DNA of 64,000 bases from Centroberyx gerrardi (lineage: Eukaryota > Chordata > Actinopteri > Beryciformes > Berycidae), in contig NC_136005.1 in NCBI RefSeq assembly GCF_048128805.1, forward strand, positions 9,119,504 through 9,183,503. Direction: 5' to 3'. Under the pieces are notes generated by a model. That model was not told the origin of the DNA. It did no database searches and saw only the letters and a program-made list of their open reading frames with translations. The translations under genes and the position numbers were made by a program. This document shows positions 37,841-52,706 of this stretch, one piece after another (the first letter of the stretch is position 1; each line of letters begins with the position of its first letter).

Positions 37841-38143
37841 ATACAACAAGAAGAACATAATCATCACATACAATAAGAACAACAACAATAATAATAGTAA
37901 TAGTCTGCCTAATAATAATAATGATAATAGGCCTAAGAGAACCGTTCTGCCAAAGAAACACTTTAAAACAGACCTTGCTTGCATAATGTAAAATATAAAA
38001 ATGGCATTTCATAGAAAACAGAAACAACATCAACAACAGCAGAATCGGTAGCGCGGATGCAGAAATAATCTATGAAGGGTATTGGGAAAGAGGGGGACGG
38101 AGGGAGGGAGGTGGGGGCGCTGGTGGAGGAAGAAAGCGATGTG

Positions 38144-38200
38144 ATTGGCACAGAAAAGGAGCGCGTGAGATCCCGGTGACCCCACCCGGAGCGCTTTAAA
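38144..38200 (+). promoter_or_regulatory. dmbx1: dmbx1 core promoter (CCAAT and TATA-like)
   Basis: An inverse CCAAT box (attgg, 38144-38148) precedes a TATA-like tttaaa (38195-38200) by about 50 bases, with GC-rich DNA (gtgggggcgctgg) just upstream. Transcription would then start near 38225-38230, in a c/t-rich initiator-like sequence (catcctccca). Placement is inferred from motifs and from the first splice donor. Confidence 0.5.
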
Positions 38201-38225
38201 GGCCGATAGATGGCAGCTCAGCATC

Positions 38226-38458
38226 CTCCCACATCCACAGACACATCCACAGCGAGGCGAGGCGAGGCGAGGCGAGACGCGGACTGACGGACCGGGATAC
38301 CGCGAGGAGCTCGGGGTGAAAACGGTGTACCGGTGAAATGAACAGCAGCACCCGGAATTTAGAAAGGAAGATTTAAAATAAAAAGGAAGATTTTCGGCTT
38401 CTGTCGTCGCGCGGGCTGTGGAGATATTTCACTTCAGATCTACAAAGAGAGCAGAGAG
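38226..38458 (+). other. dmbx1: dmbx1 exon 1 (5' UTR)
   Basis: Inferred non-coding first exon, ending at a consensus donor gagag/gtaagaac (GT at 38459). It contains a (GCGAG)n run at 38252-38276 and a 12-codon upstream open reading frame. The 5' limit rests on the TATA-like box only. Confidence 0.55.
38338..38376 (+). other. uORF in dmbx1 5' UTR (12 codons)
   Basis: ATG at 38338 (G at -3, A at +4) opens a frame ending at TAA 38374-38376, wholly inside exon 1 and so upstream of the main start after splicing. It could reduce translation of dmbx1. Coding of a functional peptide is not claimed. Confidence 0.4.
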
Positions 38459-38661
38459 GTAAGAACTTTTACTGAATGGAAGTTGGACCAAACCGTGTTC
38501 ATTTTCCCAAACTACTTCTATACTTATTCAGTACTAATTAAGCAACCTGCTCGCCTAATTTTATCATTGTATGAAGTTTCTTTTTTGTATTTGTTTGGTA
38601 ATTTTGTAACCACGTTATCTTCAAAACTCTAAGATCTCCGGGGCAAAAATGTCATCACTTT

Positions 38662-38925
38662 GCAAAGCGGTTCCCAATGTAGGGTCCGGGAACCACCAGG
38701 GGTCCAGCTATACTGTAGCTCAATGTGATTTTTATTTCACTCCGTAGAAGTTAGCAGAATAAAAAAATGTGCAAGAATTACTGTTGTAATCTCCTCACCT
38801 ATAGTACAGTTATAGAATTCTGTATTAAGTCATATCTAACATTAGAAATTATATCAAATGGAGGCCCGTGGTCTTACAGCCTATATACTATCTATTAGGA
38901 GATCACTGACATAGAGCCGCTGGTC
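38662..38925. mobile_element. hAT-like MITE relic in dmbx1 intron 1
   Basis: gcggttcccaatgtagggtcc at the left and ...tagagccgctggtc at the right resemble the inverted ends of hAT MITEs (consensus begins CAGYGGTTCCC). The ends are diverged and no 8-bp duplication is evident; limits are approximate. Confidence 0.35.
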
Positions 38926-39244
38926 TGGGTAATAAGGCTTTTTTGGCAAGTTTTGTATTTATTTTTTTAATTTTACATTAATTTGCTTAATTTGACTTTA
39001 GGTTAATTATCCCTTATGCGTTTGCTATCACTGGTAAGTTTGTGAGCTGAAGTGATGCCATGCATGGTGGAGCTCCGGCCCCAAGGCAATCTGCAGTCCA
39101 TGCTGTATTACTCATAAATCCACGGCAATTAGCATAATTAGGCTTAATTCAGAACCTGAGGCTATCTGACTTTGTCCTGAAAGAAAGGCATATGCTGAAT
39201 TTTATAAGCTGCAGATTTACAATGAAACAGATTAAATAAATACA

Positions 39245-39258
39245 GCCAGAGGGCGCCT
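39245..39258 (+). promoter_or_regulatory. CTCF-like motif in dmbx1 intron 1
   Basis: cagccagagggcgc agrees with the core at 12 of 14 positions. Confidence 0.3.
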
Positions 39259-39322
39259 TTCATAAAAGAATAAAAATTTAAGAGTCACATGAAAAAACAA
39301 TTGTTATTACATTATATTTTTA

Positions 39323-39323
<1 letters not shown>

Positions 39324-39361
<38 letters not shown>
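39324..39361. repeat. (CA)n microsatellite
   Basis: About 19 uninterrupted CA units inside intron 1. Confidence 0.95.
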
Positions 39362-39365
<4 letters not shown>

Positions 39366-39898
39366 CCCACCTTTCACGTGTCAGGCCTGATGATAAATTA
39401 ATAGCCTTGTAGTTGAAACCTATTTGCACCTACATTAGACAGGAGCCCAACTGGGATCTCCATGCATATTTCACTGAAGACTTATCATACATCTCCGCCA
39501 CGATCAGCCTGCAGGCGTCTGAAACTGACCTGGGACCCGCCACAGATTGAAATAAACGGCCCCCACTCGACTCAAACTCTCAGGGAGCAGAGTAAATATT
39601 TTTTTTTGCTCCTTCTGTCAAAGCTGATTCAGCCTGCAGGAGTTTAGCAGCGTTTCCCCGCGGCAGAGAGCGCAAATAAAGGAGGATATTTCCCATTAAA
39701 AAATCTTCATACTGCAGACTCTAGGTCATGAAATAAGAAATAAAATTGCTAGTTGTGCCATTTTTGCAAAAATGTCTTAGTTCAAGCTTATTCTTGCATG
39801 ATTATTCTTTGGGTTTTTTTCCAGGGTATTTACAGCGGCAAAAATTGCATAAGAATTAATGCTATTTTCTACCTTATTAAAAAAAAGTGAATCATCAC

Positions 39899-39900
<2 letters not shown>

Positions 39901-39935
<35 letters not shown>
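39901..39935. repeat. (TTA)n microsatellite
   Basis: About 12 TTA units inside intron 1. Confidence 0.95.
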
Positions 39936-39936
<1 letters not shown>

Positions 39937-40897
39937 GGCTATAATTATCATTTTCAGACTGTGAGCTTTTATTCTGTGCATTCATAATACACCAGTCTCT
40001 ACTGTCGAATTGCACACCGCAATTACTCAATTTAACCAAACCATTTTTATCATTAAGCTATTTAACATACTGTAGGCCTATATGTTACCTAATACAAGCA
40101 CATTCTTGTAAAGAAAAACAATAAAAAAGAAAATAACAATGCCGGTAAATTAAAATAGTTTTTTCAAAAGTATAGGCTATTGTTTTGTGGTATGCTACAC
40201 ATTTTTAATTAAATAGAATGTTAAATTTTATATTACATTTTATGTTTAGATAAATTAACAAATTAAAACAGTTAACAAAATTGAGAAATCATTTATAGGA
40301 TCGGTTTCATTTTCTGCACACTCTTTTCACAATTACGCCATTATAGGAAGACTACCAGGCCTAAAACTGTTGTAAAATTGTTCCTTGTAGGCATAGTGAA
40401 TTCATACAGCTAATAGAGCCATCATCAGCTGCGCAGACAGCTTTAAATACATGATAACTATGAGTATCCCATTAATAGCTTCAAACCAAGGTAATTATTT
40501 AATCATTTCTGTCCGCTTGAGAGCCGCCAATTCCCCAGTGATGTGGACAAACCCTCCGTGGGGAAACACGCTGTCGAATTCCTCAAACGCACATTATAAC
40601 TACATTTTTCGTTTTGCCAATTGCAGTCCAAATCTATAAAAACATAGACTTTATCAGCTGAATTTGTGAATTTGTCATGATTCACAAATTAGGATTAGTT
40701 ATTAATTATCTGCCCCAATAAGGTCAAATGAAGAAAATGACAATGAAGCAGTGATATTTTGCCTTTAATAGCCCTTCTGTTTCACCTGTTGCGATTTCCA
40801 TTGAAACTGAGTATAAGCATTTTCCACTGTTTTTTCAGCTGCAATTTCATGACTAGAAAACAGACAGTTAGCATATTTATTAACAAGGTTTGTCTGA

Positions 40898-43158
<2,261 letters not shown>

Positions 43159-43198
43159 ACCTCCCCGGGCGGCTCCGGCTACATGGTCGCCCTCCACT

Positions 43199-43751
43199 CA
43201 GGGGCGTAGCTAGGAATTATGGGCCCCACGCACAGGAAGTGACTCTGGGCCCCCCTCCACTTTCCTCTCATCCTCACACCAATCTTATTCCATCTATGTC
43301 AACCCACCCACAACTCAAACACACCTCCACACACATTCATTTACTGATCAATTACTGGACACATCCCTAATTGAAATGATGGGGTTTGGGCACTACCCAA
43401 TCGGATGTCAAACACATGCTTTCATCTGTTCAAAATCTGTCAAACGAGGACAATTTTGTTTTAGTCTGCACAGCCGAATTTTATTTCTGCCTGTTCAGGT
43501 TTGTCTCAGATAACACAAAACAGTTGCAATATCATGTTTTTGAGAGTTTTATTTGTTTGCAGATTTGCAGATTTCAACCAAACCCTGTTTCAAAACCAGA
43601 GCAGTGTGAAATAAAGGCATGAGATATATATAAATACACACTTGAGGACCACAAAAGGCATTTGAGTCCAGACACTTTAGGGGCCCTTCCCCCTCAGCTT
43701 GGGGCCCTGGGTAGTCAGTACCCCTATTCCCCCCACAATACGACGCCCCAG
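43199..43751. mobile_element. hAT-type non-autonomous transposon in dmbx1 3' UTR
   Basis: 553 bp with ends CAGGGGCGTAG and (inverse) CTGGGGCGTCG (9 of 11) and a perfect 8-bp target duplication cctccact at 43191-43198 and 43752-43759, the hAT signature. Subterminal GGGCCCC-rich motifs at both ends. No transposase frame. It starts 41 bases after the dmbx1 stop and carries its own AATAAA at 43610-43615. Confidence 0.8.
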
Positions 43752-44777
43752 CCTCCACTTACTCACCTCATCGCCATCACAGGGGCATGCAGCTCGCCAC
43801 TGGGAGCAAACCACAACATAAAGTATATCTCCACAATGGAACTGGATGGACCCAGCAGAATATAAGATCATAACAGGAACTCAAAGGACTTGATAAATGA
43901 AAAACAAAAAAAAAAACAATCCCACCTGGACTGCAGCTGTGACTGAACAGTTCTGTTTGCCTGTGGATCCTGCTTGTATGTGACTCCTCCTAGGCTAACA
44001 GCATAAGCCACTACTACCACTACTACCCTCGCGCTGTGATTTGAGCCACCTTGGTGAAGTCCGGGCCCAGGTCTTGAACTACAGAGCTCCTCTCTCTTAT
44101 ACTGCGACAGATACGACTAAGATATTCTCAAGTGTAATCCCACAAGAACTCCTGAACGTGAACTTTGCATGCACCCCTCTGAGCCACGGATTACAGCAGC
44201 TCCAGAAACAAATTTGTCATGCCGCTGGTAGTAGAGTGCAGTCACATCAAAATCTGATATCATAAGTATAGCTCAGATTGGCCAGTATAGTCCCAAATCA
44301 ACAGCATTTTGGAGCTGACAGGTGGTTCTTCCTGTTTAAAGTTACGACACAGCTCAGCCTGCAAGAATCCATTCAGCATTGTAAATATCCCTCAGTGTTT
44401 GACCTCATCTGCCTGGTTAGTGAGTAACTCCATGTCTCCTTTTGTGTGAAGGATTTAAGAGGAAAACATTCAAATCTATTTTTTTGAATTGCTACATTGT
44501 GGCTTCATGCAAAGGACCTACAGTAAAAAAATTAAATGCAGAGAGAATCTGAGGGGGAGGCACAGCAACAAATGAACCCAGTCAGCATATTTTTGTTAAT
44601 TTGGGTGCCGGACTGAACTCAACTAACAGAGTCACCACTTTTGCTGAACCTGTGGCTTACGCAGAAAGAAATCTGATGCACAGGCCGATGCTATGTATTA
44701 TATCATTGTAGATCCAAGACATGTATTTCTCAATTGTTTTACTTAAATGTGAGTAATTTATCTGTTTAATGCAAGGG

Positions 44778-44783
44778 AATAAA
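44778..44783 (+). terminator. Candidate dmbx1 poly(A) signal
   Basis: AATAAA with a GT-rich region 20-45 bases downstream. Confidence 0.45.
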
Positions 44784-45704
44784 CCACACATACGAATGAC
44801 TTCTGTTTTCAGTGTCTTCAGTTGGGAGAGAGAATGCTAATATTTTGCCTTTATTCACTCAATTCACCTCACTACCTGAGGTGAGTTGAGTGTTTTCCAA
44901 ATCAAACAGGGAACAAACCTGAAAATGGAGAGGAAAATCAACACAAGATGGGGTTTGGCAAACACCTGTTGCACAAAAATGAAAGAGAACAAACAAAGGT
45001 TACCCTTTCCTATGTGGAATTCCTACATGTAGGTATTTTGTGATGAATGAAGGAAATAGACGCTGTCTGTATGAATGTATGGCATCAAGAAAAATTAAGC
45101 TTTCATAGCAGTTAAGCATTTTCTTTGTGGCAGTTCACGTGTCTTTAGAGGTTTTTGTGTGGATCTTTGGACCTTGGTCAGCTACCAGGTGATGCCTTAT
45201 AGTCAGAGGGACACCAGACAACTGAACCAGGACTAATCACACAGCGGGACCCCCCACCCCACCCACCCCTTCACCCATCCACCACCCCACAGTGTGAAAT
45301 CACAGCAGGGAGCCTGGCCTACAGCATAATACAACATATACAAACACATAGGCACCCAAACACACACACACACGCACAGGTCTTACAGAGCATCCAAAAC
45401 CTTTTTTTTTTTTTTTTTTTTCAAAGTTTCCTGAGTGAGAGGAAGTTGGCAACAAGAAAGGGATTAGCTTAGGGTGTGCCGAATCCAGCTCCCCTTGGAT
45501 GGCTGACAGCATTGAGTGGGATTGACAGAATACTGAAACATTAATAAACAGTTTTGATTTCCACACACATTTCTTTCAGTTCCCTTACAATGAAAGTGTA
45601 GCTTCTGTTTATAAATTGCACCGAAAGGAGACCTTAATGATCGATAAATAAGTTGGATGCAGGAGGACCACCATCTTTAACGGTGATGTTTACACACTCC
45701 ACAC

Positions 45705-45708
<4 letters not shown>

Positions 45709-45746
<38 letters not shown>
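45709..45746. repeat. (AG)n microsatellite
   Basis: Nineteen AG units. Confidence 0.95.
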
Positions 45747-45748
<2 letters not shown>

Positions 45749-48700
45749 TGCCACTTGTTCACCCAATGCAGAGTAACTAATCCTAAATGAAATGACTGAA
45801 GCACAGTGTCAGGCTCTAAAGAGTCCCCAATCCACCCCCCCTCCTCTCTCTCTCCTCCTCTCTCTCTCTCTCTCTCTCTCTACTCCCCACTCCCCCCCTC
45901 TTCCCCCACCCTGTCAGCCGAGGTTTGGCTGCACCGAAACAGAATGCTTTGCCATAAGAAGATTACCTTTGGTTGGGATATCGATGGATTAAGTAAGAAT
46001 AGAATGAGATGAAATGGGACTGAAAGGGTTCCCGGAGTCAGCAAAGTTCAGACACCTGTTTTCCTGGTCTTTCCCACTCCCTCACTCCACCACCAAGATC
46101 AGAAGTCTACTTATCACTTTCTAACTGGAGGGGAGGGGGAAGGTTACAGTGCATAAAAATAATTATGGGACTGGGAAGTCTTGTTTCTAATGTTTCTAAT
46201 GCAATTGGGTTATTTTCATGCATGCTTTTTGGAATATGTGGTCAATTTGTCATGAATGCCTAGGTTTTGTGCGTTCTGGAGGACTGTATATTTGTATTTA
46301 AGTTAATGGGAATGCTCTGTGTGTGTGTGTGTGTGTGTGTGTATGAGAGAGAGTGTGTCTATGGCAGCTAAGCCGCTGAAGGTTTCCAGGAGCTCTTTGA
46401 TGTGTATCTGGGCAATGCGCTATTAGAGGGATTTTCCTAGTTGACAGCTTGGAGAATGTGTGGAGGAATTGCGATGCCAGCGGGCTAAAAGAATGCTGGA
46501 AACAGGATTAGGATCATATTCTGGCAGCTCCTGTCACTTCATCAATGGGCTAAGGTTTCCTCAGTGACAGCCCTCCTTCTCTGCCCGGCTAAAACCTTTA
46601 GTGGGACCATAAAAGGGGTGAGAGAGGGGAAAAAACAATGATTGAATGGTGTGCTATGATTTCTGTGCCGGGCTTGCTCGGAGGGCTTTGTGTTGGGAGG
46701 TCTAAGGGGGAGGAGGGCGTCGATTCGGAGGGAGGGGTAGGTCGCGGGGATGAGAGAAAGGGGGCTTTTGGAGGGGAATGACTGTGGTCTTTCTTGGAAG
46801 TTTTACACCCAAATCCCATTGGGCAGAGCATGGGGAGGGTTTTTTTTACACTGATGCTAGCGGACAGCGACGGCAGCACGGTGTCCCCCTGGGGAAGGCA
46901 GCAGCAGGTGGGACGGGAGGGAGAATACTGTTTCCTGAATCTTGTCTCCACGCAGAGCCTAATTTGCCTGTATGGAGCCGGTAATGGGGTTACACACCAC
47001 TTGTCTTCACCGTGTAGAGTGAGACCTCTTTCACCTGGTGATGGTGCATCTAATGTAAAGATAATGGCCTTTTTTGTATCCAGCCAGATGTGTGTATGTG
47101 TGTGTGTGTGTGTGTGTGGGGGGGGGGTGTCACAGGGCCTTGCAAGGCGTTGACAGTAGTCGTGTATGGTGATTAAGAAAAAGCTTGAAGCACCAGCTGT
47201 AGGGTCAAGCTTTAGCTCTGGTCCTTGGGGCTACCGACAATTAGTTTTTACTGAGGAACTGACTTTGGATCAGCCTTTTTCTACATTTTTCGCCTTATTC
47301 AGGTGAAACATCCTAAGCTGAAATTTTGGATGCTGATATTTTGAGGGGATTTAGAGAGCGCGTCTTCTCTAGTATGGCCCCAGGTTGTGCTGTAGAATAG
47401 TTTCTCTTGACTGGGCTTATAGGGTGGTCTCACAAAACCTCATCCTGGACCGACTGCCTCCATACTGCCGCCGTGCAGCAGCACCAGCACCCCTTCCCCC
47501 AACAGTGTAACTCCACACTCTGCTCACCCATGTGAAACAATACTTTCACAATACCGCAGGAGTTTGATTGTTGGCGACAAGTTATATAATGCCAGGAATT
47601 ACAGACTAGCATGCAAATGCTAAATCCTCCTCTCTTTCTCCTGAGAAGTGGATGAGACGGACTATATCTGCAGGCTTCACTCTGGCTCCCCAGCTTTGTG
47701 CTACAGAGACGCTCTCCTTTCTCCCCCTGACTTGGGTGATAATCCTGACACGCACTGTCTGCATTTTTTACTGTACGTGTTTAAGCGCATTTGCAGAGCA
47801 TTTATCTCTCCAATGTAAACCAATTTGGCTATAAGGGCCGTGGGCCAAGCAAGGCGCCAGAGGGAAGAAAGGAAAACTCAAACCTAGCAGATGTGCAGGG
47901 AAGGGAAGATGGGAGAGCTGGGGAGGACGGGGGGTTGATGAACAACTGAATGCAGCGGAAAAGGGAAGCGGAACCGTATGGGAAAAAAGAGTGTCCCTTG
48001 TCCGGAGGGTAAGCTTTTGAAACTTGGGATAGGGGCCCTTAAAGCCGATATAACGTGGATCACTGAATTGTTGAGTCACAGAATCTGAGGAAATCATACG
48101 GAGCTCCCAGTTAATCCTGTCATAGTGAAATCGGTGGGCATACTTTGGGGATCCCAGCCCCTTCTGAAGAAATGTGGTGCCTGCTGTATTGACAGAGCCG
48201 CTGTTTGATACCGCCTATACACCTGTATCAGCTGTCTGTTAATCTGCCTTCCCCTCCTCCCACTCGTCCTCCGCAGCACGCTGCCTCTGCTGGAGTAATG
48301 GCTGATGAAATGGACCAAAGACCTAAAAGCTGCCAATCTCTCTGCTTCTGATGTCTCCTGGAAGTGGCTCTTTGGTCGCAAAGGCTGAACTCGTCACTTT
48401 GATCATCTGAAAGGCAGGAGCCCCGCTGTGTCAAACATTACTACCTGCAATTCTATGGCACTATAAAGACTGTGGGCTCCTTGGCCCCTGAAATGGGACA
48501 TTAAGACAGAATCATCCTAGTTTAGTTGGGACAATATCAAGGTGTTTTATTTGTTGGCGCGCAAGCAGGGTCTGAATGTGTTTGGATGGCTTTTAAAGTA
48601 CCTGATCTTATAGCCCGAGGTTCCTGTAAATGAGGTGTTTGCTGCTCTTATCAATGAGACGTTACATGAGATGAGCGGCCGGCCTGCGTGTGCTGTTAGA

Positions 48701-50869
48701 TGGTTCAGGTGCATGATTACGATGTGCTGATCTTTGGCCAGACGCTCCCTGTATCAGTTTACTAACTTCTCAAACTCTTTTTCACTTATCACTTACTTTC
48801 TTTTTTTGTGATATACTGTTATTGATTTTAATCAAGTATGCATAACAGCAAACTTATCACTCACTTCCTCATGTTGAATCCTGTATCAGTATTATTCCTA
48901 GCATCATAATTACATCATGGCAGTCACATCTTTCTCATGCATACATTTTCACTGAATACATTGGTTGCTGTCAGGCTAAAACATATCTCCAAAATGTCAA
49001 CTTTTCAGGAACTAAAGTAGTCTTGTCTTGATTGACTACTATGCAATTTTTGAGTTTATCCAATGGGGTTTGAAAGAGTTTCATAAGACCAAGAGCTGGA
49101 CAATATTTTCAACCCATAGAGGAACCATGGAATCGTTCAAATTAAGTTAAAACATGAAAATGAATAACATTTGACTGTGCAAAATGTTTTAATATATATT
49201 TTGTCCTATATTCTTATTTACTTGTTTTCTGCATTAGTGTGTTAGTACACTGCTCTTTAAGGTATTCGATGTGTAGAAACTTTTCATTTCATTATTTATG
49301 AAAGCATCTTCGCTTTATGGATTTTTTTTTTACATGTGACTAAGACTTTTGCACAGTACTGTATATGTGTTTTCTTTATTGTTCTGAAAGCTTTTACACA
49401 TGTCAGTGGTGAAGGGACTTTTTCAGCTCCCTCTCTGATCATCCCTTTTTCTGATTTTTGTTCTAAGGATAAACGTGATTACACAGTGTTAAAGGCATAA
49501 CACAAAACTTAATTAAAACACGCTTCGCTGCCATATTGCAATTGGTAAAAGCATTTAATGGGCCAATTTGAGAGCAGTGATTTTGCGTATGTGTGTGTGT
49601 GTGTCATTGCTACTGTCTCAGATCCTGAGGGATTTACGAACAATGTCAAGTTCCCTCTGAAGACCTGAGTCTCTTCACTGCCTCTTAAAGCTTAATGCTC
49701 CCTGACTGAGTGGCACAGCCAGAGCCAGACACTCTCTCTCTATGTGCCACAGATAATGCTAAGAACAACCTCTCAATTTCAGCTCTCCTCCTAGCCTAAT
49801 GTGCCCTCCTTACTCTACCGCACACACCCACACACACTCACACACACAGGGCTATTTCCATTCAGTGAGACAGCAGCGAAAGCGTGGGTGATTGTAATGG
49901 AAAATACTAACATTGTCCCTAATGGCTTCCCATCCCAGGAGAGTTTTAAAACATATGTAAATTTATGTAAACCCAACAGAAACACATATTTACAATGTTA
50001 CAGGGTAATCACAATATGAGGACATGGTGCGCTGGCCTTGTAGATGGAAGCGCCATGTGTCATTAGTCTCCTTTATCTCTTTTCTGTTTCCTGTTATGGC
50101 ATCAACGCAGTAATCACTCACAATAAGAATGAAAATGATCTGCGCTCATCTGTGGCATAGTGATGGAGGGGGACAAGTGGAGGGTAAAGAAGGTGAAGAT
50201 AGATATTTTTGTGCCGTTAGTTGATGAGATGCCATGAAGATGCACCACATTGTGAAGATATTTTTACCAATATCTCAGGAAGTATTCCATTAAACAGTAC
50301 AAAGACATTCTCCTGGTTTCATTATGGTCAAAGAAGGTGAAGGGGACGGTCAATGTGAAAATGTATTTACTTTATAGGGTTGAAAAGCTGTAAAGGTCAA
50401 ATCAAAAGCATAGCACATTACAGAAATTATCATGACTGATAAATCTGATAAAATGATGAGCAGGGGAAGTGGGAAGTGAGAGAGCTAAACAATGGGTCAT
50501 ATTATAGGTGCAAAGAGCTTGTTATTGTGGACTTGTGCTATTTTAACATCTGAAACAAACTACAGTACATTATTACAATATGTGGAAAAAACAGCAGTGG
50601 CTTCTCTGTGACCAATCATTCATTTCATTTTATTTTTAGTATTCACATTACAGGAAAGCTGTCAATTCTTGTAAAAAAAAAGACAAAAGTCTCATTCAAA
50701 AGTATATTAATCTGATGTACAGACATATAGCCAACTCTGTGTGAATCACAGTTTCTAAGTAAAAAGGTGTGAAGTTTACAAAAAAAGGATATAACAGAAA
50801 ATGTTTCTGGTTCAAATTTCAGGGTTGAGATCAAAGCTGGTGGGAAATGAGCGTTAACAACTCAGTTGT

Positions 50870-50904
50870 TATGCCGATGTTAATGCCGATGTTAATGCCG
50901 ATGT
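50870..50904. repeat. Three copies of a 12-bp unit (ttaatgccgatg)
   Basis: tatgccgatgt, then two exact taatgccgatgt units, adjoining ttttaagcaaggcacttagccc, wording often seen in fish SINE-like repeats. The element as a whole cannot be delimited. Confidence 0.5.
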
Positions 50905-51220
50905 GCCTTTTAAGCAAGGCACTTAGCCCTTCGGCTCGGGACCATCATAAACCTGATTTCCCTCTCCAGCAGCTCCTTCCTGTACGCTGTCCAGCCATGC
51001 TGTGCATCAGATCCTGACTGACACTTACAGGGTCTCTCCCAAAACCGTACCATGCATTTTTATTGGAGGTAAGCTTAAAACATCTAAAATCACGCTTGCA
51101 ACCAAAGAGCCTTGCATTTGTCTGTTAACAGAAAGTGAAATCTGAACACAAAGACTCAATTGAGGTCGCAAACTGCACCAAAAGCAGACTATAGACTAGA
51201 AGGGTACTCGGAGAGCGCAG

Positions 51221-51431
51221 ACCTCCGCCAAGGTTCGTGCTATTATTGCTTGTTTGTGAGTCGGATCTGGATCCGCTCCAAAATTGAATGGGTTCTTCCT
51301 TGGCCCATGCTACACCCTTCCACGAAGTTTCATGAAAATAGGGCCAGTAGTTTTTCCGTAATCCTGCTAACAGACAAACAAACAGACAAACAAACAAACA
51401 GCACCGAAAACATAACCTCCTTGGCAGAGGT
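51221..51431. mobile_element. Short dispersed element with inverted ends (ACCTCYGCCAAGG)
   Basis: acctccgccaagg (51221-51233) is inverted as ccttggcagaggt (51419-51431), 12 of 13. The interior reads ...gaagtttcatgaaaata..., ...gtagtttttccgtaatcctgct... and an (acaa/caga)n stretch, a layout widely dispersed in fish and other marine animals. Family name not assigned; no target duplication found. Confidence 0.5.
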
Positions 51432-52426
51432 AATAATGTAGTCTAAGTCAAACTAAACAGAGTTGAAAGGAACACGATGAAAACATTTAAAACTGTAGGA
51501 GTGTCTGCTATAGCTACAACAGGAAAGAACAGGGAAATGTTTTAGATTTAGAATGTTCAGAATTAGTTTAACTGCCAACCGACACGAAAAAAAGGAGTGT
51601 ACCTTTCCTGTAAATAAAGGTGAATGTTGCCTGACAACCAAAATGTTTGGAGTGATCTTAGGTCTTTATACTGCCAGACAAATCCAAATTACAGTCTCTG
51701 AATGAGTAGTGAAAAGCCCTGAGATAAATCACTTCATCATTTACATCAAGTCCAAACTCAAGTATTGATGGTACAGAAGTAGACTGTGTATTGTTTAGCA
51801 GCATTCATAGGTACCATTTTTGCTGACATGATGTAATCTAAACCCTACTCATTACGTTTGATCTTGAAATCACACAAAAAGCAGTTGCTGCTGTTTGTCT
51901 TTGTAGGATAGCATAGTGAGACATAGAAAAAAGCAAGCTTTCTAAATACTTGACAACATTTTCTAAAGCTATTTTACAATGTTATTACCATTTACTGTGT
52001 TCAAGTTGTCAACAAGTCACTGATTAAACAGGGAGTGCAAACCTCCTGCAATGCTGAACAATTCTCCACCTTGCTGTTACACCTTACCATCTTACCACCT
52101 TACCAGACATTACCATCACTCAGACTTAAAGTTAAACTGATTTCTTGACCCTGCAAACACACCCTAGGATTTCTCCGTTAGTTTAGAGGTAACAATCACT
52201 GGATGTTTAAAGGCCACTGTAAGCGTAATGATTAGGTCAATGTATTCGAAATACATCAAACAATTCATGATGATAAGAAGTTTGGTCAAACAAGATGGTA
52301 AAATTAAAAGGTTATAACACAGGACCGTATAAAATAATTTTCGTATATTTATAATATATTATTTTAAATAATTTTCCTTTGAAGGCAGGTTTTGTTAGTT
52401 TGGTGTGATGTCACAGCAAGGTCATT

Positions 52427-52432
52427 TTTATT
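52427..52432 (-). terminator. faah: faah poly(A) signal
   Basis: TTTATT on the plus strand is AATAAA on the minus strand, 152 bases after the faah stop. The 3' UTR would be about 170 bases. Confidence 0.55.
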
Positions 52433-52583
52433 GATTATTGAGAGGTTAGAGAAGTAAAACAACCCATTTCTGGTGGGTTGACATTCACTGACTGTATCCC
52501 AAGCAAAGTTAACTAAAGGCCTCTAAAATACCAGAAGGAGCCGTTTCTCTCACGTTCTTCTTTTGTCAGTTCTCCCTCCTCTC

Positions 52584-52706
52584 TCACTTTCTGTTCTGTT
52601 TGACCAGTTCTTCCACCTCCCTCATGAAACGCAGGCAGAGCTCGTCCTGCCAGGGCAGAGTGATACACTGAACAGCCACGGGCAAACCCTCCGCTCCAGC
52701 CACCGC
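52584..52706 (-). CDS. faah: faah exon 15 (C-terminus and stop)
   Basis: Acceptor tgtgtgcag/gcggtg; AVAGAEGLPVAVQCITLPWQ, DELCLRFMREVEELVKQNRK, then TGA (52586-52584). Slightly different tail from mammals, where the C-terminus is also variable. Confidence 0.95.
   Translation of the reverse strand, partial: AVAGAEGLPVAVQCITLPWQDELCLRFMREVEELVKQNRK

Larger units (their letters stand above)
35741..38140. other. dmbx1 upstream flank
   Basis: No coding exon supported. Holds (ATT)n at 36234-36282, (CT)n at 36693-36739, (ATC)n at 37804-37840 and AT-rich DNA. Proximal enhancers are expected here, but no single element can be proved from sequence. Confidence 0.45.
43159..44783 (+). other. dmbx1: dmbx1 3' UTR (inferred extent)
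   Basis: From the stop to AATAAA at 44778-44783, which is followed by a GT-rich stretch (ttctgttttcagtgtcttcagttggg). An earlier AATAAA at 43610-43615 lies inside the inserted hAT element and lacks a clear GT-rich element. If the distal site is used the 3' UTR is about 1.6 kb. Extent is inferred. Confidence 0.45.
44784..52426. other. Intergenic between the convergent genes dmbx1 and faah
   Basis: No coding exon supported. Contents: T19 at about 45403-45421; (AG)n at 45709-45746; (CT)n near 45851-45880; (TG)n at 46318-46342 and 47098-47118 followed by G9; AT-rich DNA at 48780-49560 that ends in a phrase common in fish repeats (gactaagacttttgcacagtactgta, about 49340-49366); a 12-bp tandem repeat at 50870; and an inverted-end element at 51.2-51.4 kb. 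Confidence 0.5.
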
